Positions 48,195 to 59,586 of a DNA stretch of 64,000 bases are shown piece after piece. The notes beneath the pieces are model-generated. The model was not told where the DNA came from and searched no databases. It was given only the letters and a program-made list of their open reading frames with translations. This stretch comes from Rattus norvegicus (lineage: Eukaryota; Chordata; Mammalia; Rodentia; Muridae): the NCBI RefSeq assembly GCF_036323735.1, contig NC_086022.1, forward strand, positions 72,732,702 to 72,796,701, given 5' to 3'. How positions within the stretch are numbered: position 1 is the first letter of the stretch; every line of letters begins with the position of its first letter. The position numbers and the translations under genes were made by a program.

Positions 48195-48480
48195 TTTTAA
48201 TTTAAATTTCTTACATATATCATATTCTCATGTTTCCTTTCCCAGGTCCTCCAGATTCTTCTTACCTTCCTACCCACCCCAACTTAAGCTTTTTATCTCT
48301 CTCTTTCAAAATAATTCCACAAGACAAAAAAATCAACAAAAAGACAAAATGTTCCAAATCAATCAATCAAACAAACAAACAAATGCAGAACCAAAAAAAT
48401 CCACCAAAAGAATCATGGAGTTCATATTGTGTTCACAACACCCCCGGACATGAGGTCTGGAGTATAGTTAATCTTTAAGC
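48195..48480 (-). mobile_element. Old antisense L1 3' UTR
   Basis: CCAGGTCCTCCAGATTCTTC, CCTACCCACCCCAACTTAAG, an (AATC)n/(AAAC)n stretch and CATGGAGTTCATATTGTGTT match the antisense 3' UTR of an old rodent L1. Confidence 0.65.
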
Positions 48481-49974
48481 TCAAACCCAAAAAAGAAGAG
48501 ATATTTCCATTCAAACTAATCTTTAAACTAAACCTTAAATAGATTCTTTACCAGACTATGGTCTAAAAATAACATGAACATTGGTCAAATGTTCATGATA
48601 TAAATGTTCATTTAGCTCAAAAAAATTACTCAGTTCCATTTTAGAAAAATCCAGGTTAGTTTTTTTAAAAAAGAGGATCTCATTCAATATTTAACAAGTT
48701 TCTCTAAATTCAGAAGATGAAAGAAAGACATCTATTGCTAGAAATTTTATCAATTCTGGGTCTATTTTCTATACCAGTTTTCATAATAAATCTACTCTCC
48801 CTGGATAGAAAATAAATAAAGAATAGAAATGTATGGGCCACACATTGTAATATTAGCTGCCTTGCATCTCCAAACCACATACTTTTACAATTAAATCTTC
48901 TGATTATGCCTTTTACATAAACTAACTCTTTTATATTCATATGTGAAACTCAACAATATACCTGATCATTAAGCTAAAAGACTAGCTGAGATTTCATGTA
49001 TATCCCCCAAGTTCTAAAGGTTGATTCAACCTTTTCATAGTGAACTATTCTTGTAAAGTGGACACTGTTAAGATTGATCTTCTCAGAGTGATTCCTCAAA
49101 CCAAAGGCTGCACATGTTGCAAAAACTCATTCTTAACTTTTTTTTCTTTTTCTTCTTTTTTCTTTTTTTCGGAGCTGGGGACCGAACCCAGGGCCTTGCA
49201 CTTGCTAGGCAAGTGCTCTACCACTGAGCTAAATCCCCAACCCCTCATTCTTAACTTTTAAGGGCCTTTTGAGTCAAAGCAAGAAACAATCTTGGTCCCT
49301 AACAAACCCGGTGACATATCGACTTTCTCTCAAACTAAAGGTCAGTTAATGGGATTTCTAATAAATGAAAGAAAGTTGATGCATTCCTCTTTATTTCAGT
49401 TCAAGCTTTATAGGAATTACCTAAATCATATACAGCTGAAATTTAACATTAGATAGAAGAATTTGAAACTTTCTGGGGAGACAAAAGAGATTCTGTCTAG
49501 TCCTTTTACTGAAAAGTATCTTAAAAGTAAATGTCAACTCCTTTTTGTTCAAGAAACACATAGAACAATTCAGGACTTATTTGGGAACATGAAAAGTGAC
49601 ATGGCCAATTAAATATCACAGCTAGCAGATAGCTCCTGTTGCTAGTGGTTACCCTCTTGAATGAGAGCAATTGTATCTACCATTAAAGCATTACAGGTTG
49701 TAAATGAGATTATTATGGCTTCCTGGTGCACATTCTTATTGGATAGAAAACTTATTAAATTCTCAGAATTCTTACTATTTATCTGTAAACAGTTTGAGAT
49801 CTTAAAAAATTTCCTTACTGTGCCCTTCTAACATAACTGGTATCCAACATAATATCCTGAATCTCACTATTTTTGTTCCTCTTCCCCTTGACCAAATTCT
49901 TCATATTCCATTCACAAAAGTTTTCAAAAATACCTAGAAATAAGCATAATCAAAGAAGTAAAATGTAATAAAAT
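48481..49974. other. AT-rich interval with one ID element
   Basis: Nothing recognised besides the ID at 49142-49243. Confidence 0.5.
49142..49243 (-). mobile_element. ID SINE, antisense
   Basis: Antisense ID body with a T/C-rich tail; duplication CTCATTCTTAACTTTT at 49126-49141 and 49244-49259. Confidence 0.96.
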
Positions 49975-51740
49975 ATTCAAAAGTTTAAGAAAAAAGTATT
50001 AGAAGATAGAAAGAACTTCCATGTTTGGGAACTAGCAGAATGAATATTATGAAACTAGCCCTATTACCAGAAGCAATTCATGAATTCAATGCAACTTATA
50101 TTATAATTCCAATGACATTCTTTATAGAATAGTCAAAGCAGTCCCGAGAAACAGAATAACGCAGGAGGTATCACAATGCTTGATCTCAAAGTATTACCAC
50201 ATAGTCATACTAGCTGAAGCTATATAGTACCCAGACAACAACACATGTAAAACAACACATGGAAGAGAATAGGGGGTGCATAAAGAGTCCTACAAAGCTA
50301 TAGCCACCTGATGTTTGACAAGATGCCAAAGCATACACTGGTGAACAGACAGCCTGGTTAACAAATGATGCTGGGAAAGCTGGATACTCACGGAAAAAAA
50401 TGGCACTTGCCCTGTAAAAAAATCAATTCAATTCATAGCAGCCTTATTTATAATAGCTAGAGGCTAGAAACAACCCAGATGTACCTCAACAGAGGAATGG
50501 ATATAGAAAATGTGGTACATTTACACAATGGAGTACTACACAGCTATTAAAAATCACGACTTTACGAAATTTGTAGGCAAATGGAGGAAATTCGAAAACA
50601 TCATCCTCAGTGAGGTAACCAAGTCACAAAAGAAGACACATGGCATGCACTCACTGATAAGTGGTTATTAGGCAAAAAAGCTCGGAATACCCATGATACA
50701 ACTCACAGACCATATGAAGCTCAAGAAGAAGGAAGACCAAAATGTGGATGCTTCAGTCCTTCTTAGAAAGGGGAACAAAATGCTCACAGGAAGTAGAGGG
50801 TTGGGGGGACTTGGGAAGAAGAGAGGAGAGGGAGAGGGAAGGGGGGGCAAGATCAGATATGGGAGGAGATCAAGATGATAGACAGCGGGTCAGGAAATTG
50901 AACAGAGGTGTGCAGCAATGGGGGATGGGGAACTGAAAGGTCTCAGATGCCAGGAAAACAACAGGCCTGGAAAGGACCCAACTGGGATGACATTAGCTGA
51001 AATACCCAACAAAAGTATGGAAGAAACTATAGAGACCATATCCAGAGTTTAAACGAGGCCCCTGATTGAAGGAAGGGGCTACCCACTCATCTCCAAATTT
51101 TTAACCAGAATGGCTCTTCTGTAAAGGAAATAAGGGAACAAAGTGTGGAACAGAGACTGAAGGAAATGCCATCCAGAGACTGCTCCAGCTAGGGATCCAT
51201 CCCGTGTAAAGACACCAAACACAGACATTATTGCCAAGAAGTGCTTGCTGACAGGAGCCCAATATAGCTATCTCCTGAGAGGCTACCAGAGCCTGACAAA
51301 TACACATGTGGATTCTTGCAGCCAACCATCGGACTGAGCATGGGGCCTCCAATGGTGGAGTTAGGGAAAGGAATTAAGGAGCTGAAGGAGTTTGCAACCC
51401 CATTGGAAGAACAACAATATCAAACAATCAGACCCCCGAGACCTCCCAGGGACGAAACCATGAACCAAATAGTACACATGGCTCCACCTGCATATGTAGC
51501 AGAGGATGGCCTTATCTGGCATCAATGGGGGGAAGCCCTTGGTCCTGTCAAGGCTAGTCACCCCCCCCAGTGTAGGGAAATATCAGGGTGGAGAGGAGGG
51601 AGTGGTTTGGTGGGTAGGGGGAATCACCCTCATAGAAGTAGGGGGAGGGGGAGAGGATAGTGGGTTTGCAGAGGGAAAACCAGGAAAGTGATTGATATCT
51701 GAAATGTAAATAAAATATTCAATAAAATGCAAAAATCAAG
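49975..51740 (+). mobile_element. Older L1 (Lx-like), internally deleted
   Basis: Diverged ORF2 sequence from ~49975, a jump near 50440 to the ORF2 C-terminus (GCAGCCTTATTTATAATAGC), then a long purine-rich 3' UTR and an AATAAA-rich end at 51710-51740. Numerous stops; no usable frame. Confidence 0.82.
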
Positions 51741-51759
51741 TCAAAAACTTTATCAAAAG

Positions 51760-51813
51760 TTACATAGTGGAGTTTTACATAGTTCAAAACTCCACTATGT
51801 AAGTTTGAACTAT
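51760..51813. repeat. Two overlapping short inverted repeats
   Basis: Perfect 17-nt arms TTACATAGTGGAGTTTT (51760-51776) and its complement (51786-51802) with a 9-nt loop. A second pair, ATAGTTCAAA (51779-51788) and TTTGAACTAT (51804-51813), overlaps the first, so the two hairpins exclude each other. Confidence 0.95.
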
Positions 51814-51859
51814 TGTTACTTAGCTTCAGTGTGAAGGTATGGGTAAGGACTTATAGATT

Positions 51860-52186
51860 CCAATAGTTCCAGAAATAAAATCAAGATCTGAAAAAAAAGA
51901 ATTGCATGAAAATCTGCTCCTCAAAGGAAACAGTTTACCAAGAGAAGATCCCATATAATGGGAGCAAATATCTACTAGCTCTACATATGATGCTGAGGAT
52001 TACTACATAAATACAAGAGGAATTTAGAAACCTAGAATGGCAATAACTGTATGGAAATTCTCAAGAGATGAAATATAAACATCCATAAGAATATAAAAGA
52101 AGGTTTAGCATTTTGGTCATCGGGGAAATGCAAATCCAATATGCTAAAAAATTCTGTCTTACTGCATTCAGAGTGTTGACCACTAC
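51860..52186 (+). mobile_element. Old L1, ORF2 part left of the inverted block
   Basis: Sense old L1; the stretch around 52113-52186 matches the ORF2 region translating as GEMQIQ and onward. It stops at the duplication of the young L1, and the next ORF2 segment is found inverted at 53443-54128. Confidence 0.6.
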
Positions 52187-52199
52187 AAAAACAAATGCC

Positions 52200-53251
52200 C
52201 TCAGAAAATTGGACATTGAACTGCCTGAGGATCCAGCTATACCTCTCTTGGGCATATATCCAAAAGATGCCCCAACATATAAAAAAGACATGTGCTCCAC
52301 TATGTTCATTGCAGCCTTATTTATAATAGCCAGAAGCTGGAAAGAACCCAGATGCCCTTCAACAGAGAAATGGATTCAGAAAATGTGGTACATCTACACA
52401 ATGGAATATTACTCAGCTATCAAAAACAATGACTTTATGAAATTCGTAGGCAAATGGTTGGAACTGGAAAATATCATCCTGAGTGAGGTAACCCAATCAC
52501 AGAAAAACACACATGGTATGCACTCATTGATAAGTGGCTATTAGCCCAAATGCTTGAATTACCCTAGATGCCTAGAACAAATGAAACTCAAGATGGATGA
52601 TCAAAATGTGAAGGCTTCACTCCTTTAAAAGGGGAACAAGAATACCCTTGGCAGGGAAGAGAGAGGCAAAGATTAAAACAGAGACTGAAGGAACACCCAT
52701 TCAGAGCCTGGCCCATACATATACAGCCACCCAATTAGACAAGATGGATGAAGCAAAGAAGTGCAGGCAGACAGGAGCCGGATGTAGATCTCTCCTGAGA
52801 GACACAGCCAGAATACAGCAAATACAGAGGCAAATGCCAGCAGCAAACCACTGAACTGAGAATAGGTCCCCTATTGAAGGAATCAGAGAAAGAACTGGAA
52901 GAGCTTGAAGGGGCTCGAGACCCCATATAAACAACAATGCCAAGCAACCAGAGCTTCCAGGAACTAAGCCACTACCTAAAGACTATACATGGACTGACCC
53001 TGGACTCTGACCTCATAGGTAGCATTGAATATCCTAGTAAGATCACCAGTGTAAGGGGAAGCCCTTGGTTCTGCTAAGACTGAACCCCCAGTGAATGTGA
53101 TTGTTGGGGGGGAGGGCAGCAATGGGGGGAGGATGGGGAGGGGAACAGCCATACAGAAGGGGAGGGGAAGGGGTTAGGGGGATGTTTGCTGGGAAACCGG
53201 GAAAGGGAATAACAATTGAAATGTAAATAAGAAATGCTCAAGTTAATAAAA

Positions 53252-53302
<51 letters not shown>

Positions 53303-53429
53303 GAAAGAAAGGGAGAGGGAGGGGTTAGGGGTATGTTGGCCTGGAAACCAGGAAAGGGAATAAAATTTGAAATGTAAATAAGAAATACCCAATTTAATAC
53401 AGATGGAGAAAAAGAACAACAAAAAAAGA
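52200..53429 (+). mobile_element. Young L1 insertion with two successive 3' ends
   Basis: ORF2 C-terminus (open reading through to 52544), 3' UTR, first A-rich end (~53240), a (GAAA)n run (~53250-53305), then a second L1 3' UTR end (53306-53405) with its own A-rich tail. One duplication, AAAAACAAATGCC, encloses the whole at 52187-52199 and 53430-53442. The second tail differs from the first and resembles the L1 at 31.9 kb (GTTGGCCTGGAAACC). Confidence 0.88.
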
Positions 53430-53442
53430 AAAAACAAATGCC

Positions 53443-54128
53443 TAGCTTATTGCAGTGATGCCTCCTGCACACAAATTCCAGTTCTCTCTCCCTTGAACCT
53501 CTCTGCAACAGATCCCTCCTATTTCCCTTCCCACTCCTCTCCCAGCCAGTTCCCTTCAACCAGTAGGACCTCTAATGTCTATTCTGTTTTCCCTTCTCAG
53601 TGAGATTCAAGCATTCCCCTGTTGGGAAATCCTTGTTACTTAGCTTCTTTGAGTCTGTGGCTAATATATACTTATAACTGAGTACATACCAGGTTTGTCT
53701 TTTTGTGTCTGGGTTACCTCACTCCGGATGATCTTTTCTAGTTCCATGCATCCTATACATTTCATGGAAGTCATAGTTTTCTGTGGCTGAGTAATATTCC
53801 ATTGTGAGTGTGTACTACATTTTCTTTATTCATTCTTTGCTTGAGGCTCACCTAGGTTGTTTCCAATTTCTGGGTATCACAAATAAAGCTGCTATGAACA
53901 TAATTGAGGAAGTGTCCTTGTGCAATGGTGGAGTATCTTTTGCATATATATCCAAGAGTGGTATAGCTGAGTCTTGAGAGAGAGGTATTCCCAGTTTTCT
54001 TAAAAATTACTGAATTGTTTTCCAAAATGGCTATACACATTTTTACTCTCACCAACAATGGAGGAGTGTTCTCCTTGCCTCGTATCCTTGCCAGTATCAG
54101 CTGCCTCTTGAGTTTTAATCTAGAACAA
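53443..54128 (-). mobile_element. Old L1, inverted middle block
   Basis: Antisense ORF2 C-terminus and start of 3' UTR. Read on the minus strand it begins where the sense part at 52.2 kb ended (ATCAAAACTCA..., matching ORF2 KIKNS and onward) and runs into the 3' UTR start. Sense 3' UTR follows from 54129. Confidence 0.72.
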
Positions 54129-54965
54129 TGAAAATTCCCTTGATCTGTGAGGAATCTAACTAAAACTCCTAGCAATGGGGGATATGGAATCTTAAATGTG
54201 CACCTGCTGTAACCATGCAAGACTTCTAATGGAGGGATGGAGAGAACAATAGAGCCACAAAACTCTTGGCCTACAATTTGTTCTTTCTACAAAATGTGCA
54301 GGGATAAAGATGGACCAGAAATTGAGGGACTGGTCAACCAATGACTGACCCAACTTAAGACCCATGCCTTGAGAATGGGACCATCCCCAACATAGCTAAT
54401 GATATTCTGCTATACTTGCAGACAAGGGCCTAGCAAAACTTTCAGCAGAGAGGCTTCACCCCATAGTTGATGAAAACAGATGCAGAGACCCATAGCCAAA
54501 CATTAAATGGAGTTTCGAGAATTCTGTAGAAAATGGGGAAGAATGACTGAAGGAGACAGAGAGGTCAAGGATACAAGAAAACTAACAGAATTGACTGACC
54601 TGGGCCCATGGGAGCTCACAGAGACTGAACCACCAACCAAAGAGCATGCATGGGACAGACCTAACCCCTCTATACATATGTAGAAGATGAACAGTTTGAT
54701 CTTTATGTAGGACCCCTAATAGCAGGAGCAGGGGCTTTCTCTGACTCTTTTGCCTACATTTGGATCCTTTCTGCTAATTGGGCTGCCTTGTCTAGCCTCA
54801 ATAGAAGACGTGCCTAGTTCTACTGCATGGAAGGCATCTCCTCTCTGAAGAGAAAGGAAGGATAGGTATGAAGAAAGGGAAGGGGAAAAGGAGGGAATGG
54901 GAGGAGAAGAAAGAGGGGAAGCTGCAAGGAGGATGCAAGATAAATTAATTAACTAATCAATTAAT
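54129..54965 (+). mobile_element. Old L1 (Lx-like) 3' UTR
   Basis: Recognisable old rodent L1 3' UTR phrases: GTGCAGGGATAAAGATGGA, CAGAGACCCATAGCCAAACA, GAACCACCAACCAAAGAG. It ends in a purine tract and TTAATTAAAAAATAAAAAG. Confidence 0.78.
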
Positions 54966-54989
54966 TAAAAAATAAAAAGAAAATAAATG

Positions 54990-55165
54990 CCTTGTTTGGC
55001 TGTTGTCTCTTGGTGGCCTGCTCTTTTTTTCTTAAGAAGAACAGATGGGAGAATGGATCTGCTGTCGAGAGGAGGGAGTTGGAAGGAATGGAGGGAGGGG
55101 AAATTGCAGTAGGGATGTATTGTATGAGAGAATATGTTTTCAATATATATAAAAAGAAAAGAATG
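54990..55165 (+). mobile_element. Second old L1 3' end
   Basis: A separate G/A-rich L1 terminus (GGAGGGGAAATTGCAGTAGG ... TATAAAAAGAAAAG) directly after the preceding tail. Confidence 0.6.
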
Positions 55166-55810
55166 TAAGCAAATGAATTTTAACTAATACTGTTGAGTAA
55201 ACAGAAGAAAAGGAATCCTCCTGCACTGTTGCAAAAAAGATAAACTAATGTACCAACTGTAGAAATCTACATGGAGGTTCTTTTTCTTCTTCCCTTCCTT
55301 CCTTCTCTTCCTTCCTTCCTTCCTTTATTCCTTTTGTTTTTTAATTCCATTTTTTTTTTGAGACAGAGTTTCTCTCTAGAGCACTGGCTGTCCTGGAAGC
55401 CTGTAGACCAGGCTAGCCTCGAATTTGGAAACCTGACTGCCTCTGCCTCCTGAGTGTTAGGATCAAAGACATTTGCCATCACACCTGACAACATTGAAGT
55501 TTTCTTTTTAAAAAAAAACTAAAAATAAAGCTATGTTAACATGTCCCATAGAATACATCAAAGCAATGCCAATCAACATACTACAGAAACACCTGGGCAT
55601 CTGTGCATACTCATAACCGCCAAGCTACAGTGTCAGCCTACTGTCCAGCAGTGGATAGTGAAATCATGAGAAACTTACACAGTGTAGTTGGTTCAGTCAT
55701 AAAGAATGAGATGGTTGGGTTTTGTGAAATGAATGGAACTAAAGATCATATACTAAGGCAACTAAGCCAGACTCAGAAAGCAAATATTGTACTTTTCTTA
55801 TCACATTTTC
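55166..55810 (+). mobile_element. Very old L1 ORF2 fragment split by a B1 element
   Basis: ORF2 C-terminal similarity on both sides of the SINE (CTACATGGAGGTTC before; ACACCTGGGCATCTGTGCATACTC... and GAACTAAAGATCATATACTAAG after). Highly diverged. Confidence 0.55.
55351..55490 (-). mobile_element. B1 SINE, antisense
   Basis: TTTTTTTGAGACAGAGTTTC at the left, CCTGTAGACCAGGCTAGCCT in the middle and TGCCATCACACCTGACAAC at the right: a 7SL-derived B1 read backwards. Inserted in an old L1 next to a (TTCC)n stretch. Confidence 0.9.
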
Positions 55811-56442
55811 GATGCATATGTCAATATGACATAAAATTATGAGCAAGACTATCTGAGAAAAGTGGGGAAGTCTAGTGGACGAACAAAGGGGGCATATGCA
55901 GTAAGCATGGCCAAAGCCATACTCTGAATTCTCCTCAGATCAAATGTGTTCCATCTTCCCAAATATGATCAAAACTGAAAAATTCCTATGGTATATAGTA
56001 TGTATGTGGATACATGCTAATTACAATTTTTCTCCTGTTTTATGTTGACAGAAAAATTACATTCCCATCTCTTAGAAATCAGGAAATAACTTTTCTCTTG
56101 ACTATATGGAATTGTTCACTAGTAGACTAGTATATGGGTTCACTAGTAGATGTAACCTAGAAAGTAAAAAACACATTACAGAGCTATTTGTGTCATAGTG
56201 TTCCTGAGACAAGGCAAAGAAGAAAAGCCTATGCCTAGGGCTATCTTAGTCCAACAAGATGAGATCTTTGTTCATCTTTAAATCTCTGATGTATTATTCA
56301 GGTGCCTCAAGTGTTACTGAGCATGAACACTCCTGGCGTTTGTTTCCCTGAACCTGGGATGAAACTTGGGGATTCCTACATTCTAAGTAAGCTCTGTGTC
56401 AGTGGGCAACACTCTTAGCCAAAATGTGTGTTTTTCATTAAA
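55811..56442. other. No recognisable feature
   Basis: AT-rich; TTCACTAGTAGA occurs twice 25 nt apart near 56114 and 56139. Confidence 0.5.
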
Positions 56443-58145
56443 AAGCAATAGTGATAAAAACTGTACGATATTGGTACTGAGATAGGCAGATAGATCAATG
56501 GGAAAGAGCTGAAGATCCAGAAATGAAGCCATCTATTGCCACTTGATCTTTGACAAAGGAGTTTAAACCATCCAGTGGAAAACAGATTAGATTTCCATCA
56601 AATGGTACTGGTTCAACTGGAGGTCCTCATGTAGAAGAATGAGGACCATTCTTGTCCTCTTGTACAAAGCTTAAATACAAGTGGATAAAGGACTGCCACA
56701 CAAAACCAGATACATGCAAAGTAATAGAAGAAAAAGTGGGGAAGAGTCTTGAACACATGGTTACTGAGGAAATTTTCCTGAACAAAACACTAATGTCTTA
56801 TGCTCTAATATCAAGAATTGACAAATGGGACCTCATAAAATTGTAAAGCATCTGTAATGCAAAGGACACTGTCATTAGGACAAAGTGGCAACCAACAGAT
56901 TGGGAAAATCTTTACCAATCCAACATCTCATAGAGGGCTAATATACTATGTATACAAAGAACTCAAGAAGTTAGATTCCAGAGATCCCGATAACCCTATT
57001 AAAATGGGTACAGAGCTAAACAAAGAATTCTCATCTGAGGAATATCAAATTGCTCACATAACCTAAAGAAATGTTTAACATCCTTATTCCTCAGGAAAAT
57101 GCATATCGAAATGACCCTGATATTCTACCTCACACCAGTCAGAATAGCTAATAAAAAAAAAAAACGCAGGTGAAAACAGATGCTTGCGAGAATGTTAAGA
57201 AAGAGGAATTCTTCCCCATTGTTGGTGGGATTGCAAGCTGGTATGATCACTCTTAAATCAGTCTAGAAGTTCCTCTGAAAACTTGACATAGTACTAACTT
57301 AGGACCCAGCTATAGCACCCCTGGGCTTACACCCAAAAGGTGCTGCAACATACAACAAAGACACACGCTCCACTACGCTCATAGCAGCCTTATTTATAAC
57401 AGACGGAGGCAGGAAAGCAGCCAGATCTCCTACAACAGAGGAATAGATACAGAAAATTGCTATGTCTACACAATGGAGTACTACTCAGCTATCAAAAACA
57501 ATGAGTTCATGAAATTCATAGGTAAATTGATGGAACTAGAAAATACCATCCTGAGTGAGGTAACCCAATCACAAAACAGCACATATTGTATGTATATATA
57601 TATATATATACTGTCACCAAACCTAGACAACATTGAAGAAGCCAAAAAGAGCATGCTGACAGAAGCCTGATATAGTTGTCTCCTGAGAAGCTCAGCCCAA
57701 ACATGACAAATACAGAGGCGAATGTTAGAAGCAAATCATGGAAGTGAGAAGTGGGTCCCCATTGGAGGAGTTAGAGAAAGGATTATATGAGCTAAAGGGG
57801 CTTGCAATCCCATAAGAACAACAATGCCAACCCACCAGAGTTCCTAGGGACTAAACCACTACTTAAAGACTATACATGGACTGACCCATGGCTCTAGTTG
57901 CATATGTAGCTGAGGATGGCCTTGATGGACATCAATAGGAGGAGAAGCCCTTGGTCCTGGAACCCCCAGTGTAGGGAATTTTCAGGGGAGCGAGGTCGGA
58001 AAGGGGAGTGGTGGGGGAGGGGGAACATCTTTATAGAAAAAGAAGAAGGGGATGGTAAGGGGGCTTATTGATGGGAAACCAGGACACTGAATAACAGTTC
58101 AAATATAAATAAAAACTATCCAATAAAAATAAATTAGAAAAGAAA
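56443..58145 (+). mobile_element. Older rat L1, 5'-truncated
   Basis: Runs from the ORF2 C-terminal half (AGCAATAGTGATAAAAACTG) through the 3' UTR to AATAAAAATAAATTAG. Many small indels and stops; a (TA)n replaces part of the 3' UTR at 57590-57611. Similar over its length to the young L1 copies but clearly older. Confidence 0.85.
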
Positions 58146-59476
58146 AAAGGGTTTTTTTGTTTTTTGTTTTTGTTTTTTGTTTTTATTGTTTGTTTTTTTT
58201 TTCAGACAGGAGAAGGAAAAATAAATCATCTGGCTGGTGCTTCAGCTGAAGTTGTAGAACTGCCTCTGACCTCCATTAACTCCTGCTTCTTTATCCAATT
58301 CTGATTTTAAGAAATTGAAGTGGTGGAAAAATAATATTGAACAATATCAAGATGAATCGATTAAACAAAGCTGCCTCTATGATTTCTTAATAAAATATTA
58401 GGATAGGGCCAGATAGCTGATCAATCTTCTCTGTTTGTGTACAATGATTTGTTCTCTGAACACACAGACTGACCCAGTGCAAAGCTAAAATGATAACACG
58501 ATGGGATGAGCCATGCCATTGGAACCTAAAGAGGCTCAGGAAGGATAACTCAACTGTCAGACCTGCCTGAGAAATAATTCCCGTGAGGAAAGTAATTTTC
58601 TTCAGCTTCTGGGGCTGTAGAAGTAGGACAAATGTGCTATTAGTCATTTGTATGGATTCCCATTTAGGTGGAAGCTTTTCTATGTCACAGAGCATGGCTG
58701 CCACAGTCAGTAAAATACTATTAGAAAGGTTACTTGTTCTTGGGGATTACTGTCTAAATGTCATAGTGACAAAGGACCTCTGACATTAAACAAGGAATCT
58801 AAACTTTTGACACAATTTGACCAGTATTCCAGTATTACCATCATCCTCATTATCATAACTTAGAACTAGTAGAACATACTACCACAAATCTCAAAAAACT
58901 CATTTCCTTTTAGTTGATGGAAATTTGCTATGAGCTTAGGATCTGTTTTTCAAATAAACACTTTCAAGGGAAAGCAATTTCTTCTAGATTGAACCATACC
59001 CTGAAGAGGAGAAGAGAAGAAACTCACAAAACTTTCAAGAATCACAAGGAACTTAGAAGACTTGCAAGACTCTGCCCTGAGGTTAGATGAGCAGTAAAAA
59101 TTACAGGGGGAAAGGAGGTTTTTTGGTTTTTTTTCTTGTTTCTTTTTAAGTATAACTGCCTGCAAGTTGCACAGAAAACTATTCAGCTTTTATGAGTCAT
59201 TAGCCATGCTGGGGTGAACTTTTCAGTGATGTGAATATCCAGGAGATACCAAGGCACTTATAAGTAATTCCAGAAATCTTCTTTGTTCACCAAAGTAGAT
59301 GTATGTAGGATTATTTGCTTAGCCTATCATTGGCATAGACATCTCCATGTATCTCATTGGAAAAATTTATACAACACATCTCTCTTTTTATAGAAACTGG
59401 ATAGCCAAGACCTAAACTAAACAAGTTGTTTCACAATACATAATCTTTCTGCAATATACTCCAAGAAAAGAAATAG
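58146..59476. other. No recognisable gene
   Basis: Begins with a T-rich GTTTTT run (58148-58202); the rest is ordinary AT-rich sequence. Confidence 0.5.
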
Positions 59477-59491
59477 TATCATACAACCTTT

Positions 59492-59571
59492 TTTTTCGGA
59501 GCTGGGGACTGAAATCAGGGCCTTGCGCTTGCTAGGCAAGTGCTCTACCACTGAGCTAAATCCCCACCCCT
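59492..59571 (-). mobile_element. ID SINE, antisense
   Basis: Antisense ID with a short T tail; duplication TATCATACAACCTTT at 59477-59491 and 59572-59586. The body has ACTGAAATCAGGG where ACCGAACCCAGGG is usual, so it has several private changes. Confidence 0.95.
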
Positions 59572-59586
59572 TATCATACAACCTTT

